Below are positions 59,001-64,000 of a DNA stretch of 64,000 bases, piece by piece. Within the stretch, counting starts at the first letter, position 1, and each line of letters begins with the position of its first letter. A model generated the notes under the pieces. That model saw only the letters and a list, made by a program, of their open reading frames with translations, did no database searches and had not been told where the DNA came from. The DNA is from Schistosoma mansoni (lineage: Eukaryota > Platyhelminthes > Trematoda > Strigeidida > Schistosomatidae): positions 496,001 through 560,000 of the forward strand of contig NW_017386020.1 of assembly GCF_000237925.1 (NCBI RefSeq), in the 5' to 3' direction. The translations under genes and the position numbers were made by a program.

Positions 59001-61902
59001 TATCATCTTAACAATGTTGGATAGACTGAAATGATTCGATTGCTACTTGTTCGATTTAATAAATTTTTGTCATAGTTATTAACTTCAAGGAATAGAATTT
59101 TCAATGATGAAAAACATAAATATCAGGGAAAAGTAAGATAACAAAAAAGGTTAAATGCTTATCTTATTAATCTAATCCATGATTAGTAAACCATGTTGAC
59201 GACGTTCATTTATAAAAATCATCTAACAGTATATTATTTTATTTAGATGTTCTCAAACGCCTTATAACTGTTTACTCTACACTTTTTGTCATATCTTTTC
59301 AATGTTCTTTCCTGACAAGTCTACACACAGAGCTACAATCATATGCTTTGTGTAATAATATTTTCTGACCTTCTTAAGTTTCTTTATAGTTCATTTATTA
59401 AACTGGATGTGAGTTGTTGCCGAAATTCAATTACCTTCTCCTCCCTCTCACAGTGATTTGTATTGTTTCAACAGTAGCCACTATGAAATATTATGAAGTA
59501 TTTATTAAAAAGATAGATGTGAACATCATGATGGTCAATGAGACAAGTTTAGTAAAAAAAGGTTAGGGAATTCTTAAAACAAGATAAACTGTTATTATGA
59601 AATTAACTTATTAACCATCACCTATAAAAATTTAACTGTTGAGCAGTGAAAAGTAGTTTATAGCGTCATACTTCTAAGGCTGATTTCTATGTAGACTGTC
59701 CCCAACATATCGCGAATCGCTTGAGGACTTTTTTTTAACTTGTACTATAAATCATAGTAGCCCAATTCACCTATTAAATAAACCATGTAAATCTTAATAC
59801 AACAACAATATATCATCTGAAATGCTAGTGCTCGTTACAAGAGTGTTTTAAATAGTATTAAAATATTTAGGAAAGAAAACGATATTTCGAACAACAGGTA
59901 CCATTTTCTTGGACATAGACTTGGTGAAAACTGACAAATAAATCCTTCAACTTATGCAAATATTTAAAAATTTTATTTCATAATAGATAAAAAAGAACAT
60001 TTATTCTCAAATCAACTAACTAACCAGGAAAATTGAATCAGATTTTTTCTCGAATCTTCAATACTTACACCAGATGGTCCCAGACAAAGTTGACACGCTG
60101 TATTAGATATAGTTTCCTAGTAACACCATGTAAATAACATAATTAGGTATTAGGATTTTAAAAGATCTGATTTTTGAATAAAAAGTCCCTTTCTTAACTT
60201 CGTAACTAAGACAGATATGATTTGGGAAATAAATCTCTATTACATTTATTGCAACTAGGTATCATGACTACTATTATTACGCTAGAGTTTTTGGTACTTG
60301 TTTGGTTGCGCCACAGATTTGATTTGTGATATCTAGGTTGTGTAAGAGCCTGAATGATGTCGATTCTCATGAAAATTAGTGTAAAAATTACTTTCTTGCA
60401 GCATATACTTATAAATGTATGAAATGTTAATTTGAAACTATATACATAGTTAAAACTTGTAGGTAAGCGTTCAAGTTAGAAGCTGAGGATATTCGGATTG
60501 ATTACAAGATACCTGAGATTAGAATGTTTTAATAAATGAGTAACAATTCGATATTCATTAGATTTGTTTTAATCATGTTACGCCACATTAATTCTCTCAT
60601 AATATCCATCACAAAAACTAATCATGTTAGGTTTCTACCTTTCCATTTGAATCAACATCATTCTTAAATTTTACTAAAGAGTTAATAGAAAGGTTGTTTA
60701 TTAATGTCCACTTGAATACAGAAAAATAACTTGAAATGGCTTGTCATAAAGTTTTCCTACACAATCTAAAACTCTCAAACATTATGTCATGACAGCGAAT
60801 TAAGGAGAAACTTGATTAGTCTAAAAGCTAAGATTTCCTAATGGCATTATATAAATATATATATTTGGATGATTTCTTGATTCCTTGTTACCATGTTCTT
60901 TCGTTTATACAAGTTAATTCTCTAAAATTTTAAATAAAACAGCAAATATCCATAATAAACCCTGAGAAATGCCGACAAATTTTTCTTGTTTGAATTTTAC
61001 AAGACTTTGTACGATAAATGTTTTGAAAACAATTCGACTACTTTTGTAATAGTAAGTAGTTAATTTAAAAACAATGTTTTAAGGAAATTTTATGACAAAA
61101 TTTAAACAAACAGATAAATTGGATTCCCATTACTCAAGATTGCTGATAATTTTTTATCAAGTAATTATTCACACATTATCAACAATATTTTCATACATTA
61201 AAAAGTGAAAAATTTATTAATCAGATTTGAGTACTAGATAGCATTTGCATGTAGTGGAGTTAACAGGCATTAACTTCCAAGATAATCAATTTGTTCACGA
61301 AGTACCTGAATTCCAGTCACACTGTCTGTATGGCGGCTGGTTGTCCTAACTGTCTGCCAAAAGTGAAGTGGTTGGCACGGGATATGAACTTGTGATATAC
61401 TTGTTAGAATTCGAATCATTTAACCAATAAAACACCAGCATTGACTGTAATAGGTTATATTGTTCGACACACCTTATAATCTTCAGTATTCAAGCAGAAA
61501 CATTCTCAGTGAAAGTTGCGAAAGGCTATTCACACAATCCTACTAGTCAGAGGTCTGATATGCTAACTAATTAATTATTGACAACAGTACCTTCTCCAGA
61601 TAAATTCTAGATTGTAATACAGATAAACTTTTTACTTCTCCAATAATGACCACTGACATGACAAGATATAAATAGTGAAATTATGTATGTACGGAAACAA
61701 GTATTCATTATCCTCAAATAGCGGTTATTTTGTCGAAGTAATAAGAAAACTCATGTGTTGAATTCACTTTAAATAATATGGATTATAAAGACAGGGTTTA
61801 TTTGTTTAACTTACTTTAATGTGAAAATTTATTTGACCGTATGTTGACAGTTGTTTCACTTTATCCAATAGCTGATATTCCACCAAGGCAGGTTGACGAC
61901 AT
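43507..61902 (-). CDS. FERM-domain protein gene, 3' portion (spliced)
   Basis: Reconstructed from splice sites and matching phases. Exons from the 5' side: 61815-61902, 60069-60116, [unresolved], 57741-57801, 56087-56178, 54869-54978, 53551-53581, 49597-49692, 48349-48663, 47166-47909, 45936-46533, 43507-44007. From 57801 leftwards every junction keeps frame, with GT donors and AG acceptors. The first exons encode the F2 end and F3 lobe of a FERM domain (LDKVKQLSTYGQINFHIK; CQLCLGPSG; PHITGFSHKHKQILIKILNE; SETCNSLLETCKNYLNFY), the lobe that in this family binds membranes or receptor tails. About 800 residues of mostly disordered Ser/Asn/Asp-rich tail follow, ending in a short helical stretch (FLHQLRKYKLDNEKQMLE). 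F1 and most of F2 lie upstream. The nearest animal class (FRMD, FRMPD or PTPN type) cannot be decided from this part. Confidence 0.82.
44760..45150 (-). mobile_element. non-LTR reverse transcriptase fragment in an intron
   Basis: The minus strand encodes PALFKDDIDFLVKKLTELCK, SWNKSIVVPIFKKGLHSF, ISLLPIASKLVTSVILCRL and REEQVGFRSGRECIDHIF. These are the N-terminal blocks of a LINE reverse transcriptase, from a different lineage than the RTE copies elsewhere in the window. It is truncated on both sides. It lies in the same orientation as the host gene, within its last intron. Confidence 0.85.
45155..45290 (+). mobile_element. Smalpha-like SINE relic (family A) in an intron
   Basis: GTGAGCATAAACACTGGAATG then CAGGTACGTCGAGCAGGCAAG, TCCTAAATAGAACGATACG and TGCATCCTAGATTCTC follow family A order. 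Core bases are lost (GAGCAGGCAAG, GATAC for GAAAC), so the ribozyme is dead. Confidence 0.65.
45530..45800 (+). mobile_element. diverged SINE relic with the 37.8-kb repeat beside it
   Basis: 45530-45610 matches 37800-37905. At 45660-45800 GTGTGTTCGATCTATTTG (B-box region), GTCATTGAGGAATGGGATAT, AACGAGGGAAAAAATTTACAG and GTTTTCGACAGTTTTTAAG follow the order of family B. Confidence 0.5.
45936..46533 (-). CDS. FERM-protein gene, exon
   Basis: The donor GAT|GTAAGT is clear. The acceptor chosen is TTATTTTGAAAAG|T, because the previous exon ends two bases into a codon. Other AG sites in the same phase lie slightly downstream. It encodes an acidic, Asn/Asp-rich disordered segment (IDDDNNNDSNENEEDSQ) and a Ser-rich part. 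Confidence 0.78.
47166..47909 (-). CDS. FERM-protein gene, large exon
   Basis: Acceptor TTTGTCTCAG|TTACGCC and donor ATCAAG|GTAAGG. It encodes YANRRSHCPKYNHARL, then a basic patch KSKNRRRSFPKTK, an acidic EEDFDEDQF, and a Ser/Arg/Pro-rich tract (SHRILPRPVSRLDRYPER). No folded domain is recognised. Confidence 0.88.
48349..48663 (-). CDS. FERM-protein gene, exon
   Basis: Acceptor ACTGTATCAG|CAATCC and donor CATAT|GTAAGT. It encodes NPRPLYSSLIEFNPGYLV, a His/Ser-rich stretch (FHHHHYHHPSSHY) and ends GDHPH plus two bases. Confidence 0.88.
49597..49692 (-). CDS. FERM-protein gene, exon
   Basis: 96 bp; acceptor CTCTACTTTAG|ACTTAA and donor TTTAATCG|GTAAGT. It encodes LNSPKSNYPIHVTDSVQPVA then VVDEINNCKFN. 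Its end joins in phase to the exon at 48663. Confidence 0.85.
49693..53550. other. large intron of the FERM-protein gene
   Basis: About 3.9 kb. It contains a diverged minus-strand SINE relic near 51440-51600 (listed separately) and a tRNA-like scrap near 52300. The stretch 50880-51350 is less AT-rich and may be an old element. No other coding exon is supported. Confidence 0.6.
51440..51600 (-). mobile_element. diverged hammerhead-SINE relic in an intron
   Basis: Minus strand: AACTCAGTAGTCGGAAGGTTG then AGCGCTTTCTGAAAGTCC (tRNA-like), a B-box-like region, GGATCTTGGATGCTCACTAG, and TTCAGTGCTTCATGGCTTTC. This is family B order with the ribozyme core gone. Confidence 0.55.
53551..53581 (-). CDS. 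FERM-protein gene, 31-bp micro-exon
   Basis: Acceptor TTTTTTTTTCAG|ATAAG and donor AATGA|GTAAGT. It encodes D-KTESPFIGN-E across its junctions. Both neighbours match in phase, which is what convinces me despite its size. Confidence 0.85.
54525..54695 (-). mobile_element. full-length but diverged hammerhead SINE, family B, in an intron
   Basis: Minus strand: head CGTGAACTGATTGAAGTT then AGACATTAACACCG, a decayed tRNA-like region, GTCATGGATGCTCACTTCTG then GAGACACCCACACTAGGACA with AAACAGCC, and CAGTGGTGGTCTAAG. It preserves the head sequence, useful for defining the 5' end of the family. The ribozyme core is lost. Confidence 0.7.
54869..54978 (-). CDS. FERM-protein gene, exon
   Basis: 110 bp; acceptor TTAAATATAG|AAATGA and donor TCATTAG|GTAAGT. 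It encodes NEISQRIINEPHQSIVDTNS then CSNSAVQPICYTNSSL, the start of the region after the FERM domain. Confidence 0.88.
56087..56178 (-). CDS. FERM-protein gene, exon (end of F3 lobe)
   Basis: 92 bp; acceptor TTTTTTCTAG|GGTACG and donor TTTATAG|GTGAGT. It encodes GTRFTYRCSVDNSETCNSLL then ETCKNYLNFY. The pattern F-x-x-x-C...C-x-x-L...C...FYR corresponds to the last strand and C-terminal helix of FERM F3, where many members have CKxLWKxCVEHHxFFR. Confidence 0.88.
57741..57801 (-). CDS. FERM-protein gene, exon (F3 lobe)
   Basis: 61 bp; acceptor AATTTTCAG|GCCACA and donor AACGAG|GTAATT (a weaker donor). It encodes PHITGFSHKHKQILIKILNE, corresponding to the W-x-x-I-x-x-I-x-F...F-x-I strands of F3. 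Confidence 0.8.
57802..60068. other. intron region with an unresolved small exon
   Basis: The exon at 60069 ends in phase 0, while the exon at 57801 starts two bases into a codon. A linking exon of length 3n+2 is therefore needed. Two candidates end in the right phase: a 14-bp exon near 59620-59633 between AACAG and GTGATG, and an 11-bp one near 58210-58220. Both give a short F3 loop compared with other FERM domains. I do not choose between them. Confidence 0.5.
60069..60116 (-). CDS. FERM-protein gene, 48-bp exon (start of F3 lobe)
   Basis: Acceptor GTTACTAG|GAAACT and donor TCTGGT|GTAAGT. It encodes ETISNTACQLCLGPSG, matching the F2-F3 link and the LGxSxxG turn of FERM F3. Confidence 0.8.
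61815..61902 (-). CDS. FERM-protein gene, exon (end of F2 lobe)
   Basis: 88 bp; acceptor TTGGTTAAAG|ATGTCG and donor ATTAAA|GTAAGT. It encodes CRQPALVEYQ then LLDKVKQLSTYGQINFHIK. The L...LxxYG...FxxK pattern is typical of the last F2 helix and the strand leading into F3. Confidence 0.82.
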
Positions 61903-62024
61903 CTTTAACCAAAAATAGAAAAAATAATAATTCTGACTAATAAATATACTAGTTAATAAGTAAATTAGTGAATTTCATGCGGATGATCCAGACAACTACT
62001 AATTAGTTGGAAATAAATCTTAAC

Positions 62025-62310
62025 CAACACGCAGAGTATGCACATATGCCAAAAAGAGACTGATCAATTACAGTCCTAAACATCAATTGGAAGATTCAAG
62101 TAAACAATACCAGGTGAATTTGGACTTCAGCATACTGTGCAAGCAAGTGGCTATCAGGACTCAGTGGCTAAGTGGATAACGCGATATCGTTTGAAGCGAA
62201 CGGTACTGGGTTCGAGTTCCAGACTGAACATCAACTCTAAGATGCAAGTTCGTTCAGCTAACGCGCCCCAAATAGGACGAAACGCCCAACTTAGTAACAA
62301 TCATAGTGGT
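62025..62310 (+). mobile_element. Smalpha-like hammerhead SINE (family A), long copy
   Basis: Contains most of the unit in order: ACACGCAGAGTATGCACATA, GACTGATCAATTACAGTCC, AGATTCAAGTAAACAATACC, CAAGTGGCTATCAGGACTCA, the tRNA-like part GTGGCTAAGTGGATAACGCG with B box GGGTTCGAGTTCC, TGAACATCAACTCTAAGATG, and ribozyme remains CAGCTAACGCGCCCC then AAATAGGACGAAACGCCC. The core CTGATGAG is mutated. The copy shows that the segment seen in the right half of 22829-23168 normally lies 5' of the tRNA-like part. Confidence 0.82.
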
Positions 62311-63069
62311 AACACTCCTCAAAAATGATTGACTGGATAATTTTCGGCGTACAAAAGCGGTATACCTCATAAATCAAAACTGGACAACTTATATAAGGAA
62401 CGCATCTTAGCAGTTGACATACTATCAGTGACATCTGAAAGAATTGAAATTACAGAGCTCCAATTGAGTCGATGTATACGGAGGGAAATATCTCAGTACG
62501 TTAATACCATCATAGAAAAAGATCACAATGTCTATGTATCTGTACTACAAAAACTTGAGAAGTCATGGTTCTTGTTACATATGGGTGTCACCTCTGTTAT
62601 GTCTGCATGCCGACGTTTTATGTTGCTGCAGTTTTACTCCCTTTACTTGACAATAGGTAATCACTACATTTCATCGGTCCTACTACTTATACTTGGGAGC
62701 AAGAACCACTGCAATTCCTACGACCCAAAGTGAGAATACGAAAGACTGGTACAATGAAGACTTACTGACTCTCTAAAAGCACTCCTCCGAACAAGCCCCA
62801 AAATCACACCGCTATCAAACCGAAATGCAATTATTTATATGCAAATTGTATGCTGAATAGATACAAGAAATATTGACCTTAAAATCTTACGTTAAACGCA
62901 GTTTACACCCGTCAATTTGGCCAAAAACCATAATAAATTGATTCAAAAAAGTTTATCCCGTCATATTAGTTTTCATGATTTGCTTTAGCTTATCTAACGA
63001 ATACACTTGATAATATTAGTTTGAAAGGATCGACCGAATACAAATACGACGAAATATTTCGGGATGAAT

Positions 63070-63175
63070 GAATCCCAGTCACAGCTGACATGCCCCCAAA
63101 TGCCCTGGTACGGCCGAGAGTGAGGAGAGTCCTCTTTCTCTCTCGAAATGCTCTCACATGGCTCTCACACGGTTG
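63070..63175 (+). repeat. second copy of the unclassified repeat of 21.84-22.31 kb
   Basis: ACATGCCCCCAAATGCCCTG, GTACGGCCGAGAGTG and AATGCTCTCACATGGCTCTC correspond to the reverse complement of about 22190-22290. Only this part is shared. Confidence 0.65.
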
Positions 63176-64000
63176 GTAATCAGTTTAGGTGAATCCACGA
63201 AATAAATAAATTCATGTTATTCTGATGAAATCCTTTGTTCTTATTTTATTCAAATTCATAAATGGGAATAATTGTGTGAAATTTCTGTAGTCAGTGATTT
63301 GTCACCTCTTATGTAATTTGTGTCGACCATAATCCACAGAAAAGTAATTAAAAATGCAAGCAATTATACAAATCACTATATTGTTATTTGCTATCATTCC
63401 ATAATACTTCAAGTTCAAACTGACTTCACTGTGGACTTAATTATATTTCATTCTATTTGGAAAGTTTATTGGTTGTTAGTCGTTGTCAACTAGTCTACTT
63501 TACACATTTCTGAGTGGATTCAAATAAAGTTTTTTTCTCTTTTTTCTATTTATAAACTATTTCCGCAAAACAGTCAGAAAAGATATTTTGTCTAATAAAC
63601 AGAAACAGTAATACCATTAAAAATGATCTGTTCAATGAAAAGAATAAAAAAACTATTAGAAAAATATTTGTAGTTTACACTACAGATTAATTTTAGTTGA
63701 GCAACTGGCGAAATTCACTGAGCAACAAATAATTATTTAGTCCTAGTATGTACCTCCTCCGATCTTAGGAATGACTTTGTATAAATTCAATAACAATGTT
63801 TGGTTGGTCGTTTGTGTGGTAGTATAAAAGGAGGACGAGACAGATGTGTTTAGTCCTACCAGGTTTTCATCCGCTTTCTTTAGTTTGTGAAGAAAATGTT
63901 CTGAACAAAAAGTACTCGATTAAAGAATAACGATATCATACGATTTTAAACATTCTGACTAGTCATGAAATAAATATTTGTAAAGAAACAAATATAAAGT

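Larger units (their letters stand above)
61903..64000. other. upstream intron or 5' flank of the FERM-protein gene
   Basis: No further FERM exon is convincing up to the right edge, so F1 and the rest of F2 probably lie beyond it. The region contains a family A SINE (62025-62310), a repeat at 63070-63175 and a frame at 62428-62733 (ERIEITELQLSRCIRREISQ) of unknown origin, possibly repeat-derived. 61310-61440 looks like another old tRNA-like relic. Confidence 0.5.

Noticed and set aside
62428-62733. 101-codon plus frame as a host gene
   Set aside because: No recognisable domain, no splice evidence, and located next to SINE DNA within the presumed upstream intron of a minus-strand gene.

Overview
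The window looks like part of a blood-fluke (Schistosoma) chromosome. It is AT-rich and intron-rich, with no bacterial-style operons. It is crowded with trematode retroelements: RTE-type LINE pieces whose proteins resemble the well-known schistosome endonuclease/reverse transcriptases, Ty3/Gypsy-type LTR DNA, and above all tRNA-like SINEs that carry a hammerhead ribozyme (the Smalpha-type family and a second related family). The genus is inferred from these repeats and the species is not resolved. Three runs of N interrupt the sequence (14276-14475, 25395-25594, 29421-29744).

Layout. 1 to about 43,500 is gene-poor repeat country. It holds a diverged solo LTR (about 6615-7065), three solo LTRs of one other family with 5-bp target duplications (7379-7884 minus, 10107-10712 plus, 40985-41485 plus), RTE LINE pieces (12632-12862, 15525-17490, 24621-25050, 27800-29340, 34750-35330), a Gypsy element with its 3' LTR (29745-32605), and at least a dozen hammerhead-SINE copies or relics, several in head-to-head inverted arrangement. 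An unexplained GC-rich block sits between two direct repeats near 36.3-37.2 kb.

43,507 to at least 61,902 is occupied by one host gene on the minus strand, reconstructed from splice sites and reading phase. Its visible upstream exons encode the end of the F2 lobe and the F3 lobe of a FERM domain. They are followed by a long, low-complexity, Ser/Asn/Asp-rich tail and a short C-terminal helical stretch. The start of the gene (F1 and most of F2) lies beyond the part I could resolve, probably past the right edge. The introns carry further LINE and SINE relics.

How the parts relate. The LINE copies are plausible donors of the retrotransposition machinery for the SINEs: one SINE insertion has a 13-bp target duplication typical of target-primed reverse transcription. 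The most striking theme is recurrent head-to-head inversion at these insertions, seen in both SINE families and in one LINE. The second theme is a hammerhead SINE family whose ends are imperfect inverted repeats, which is unusual for a SINE.
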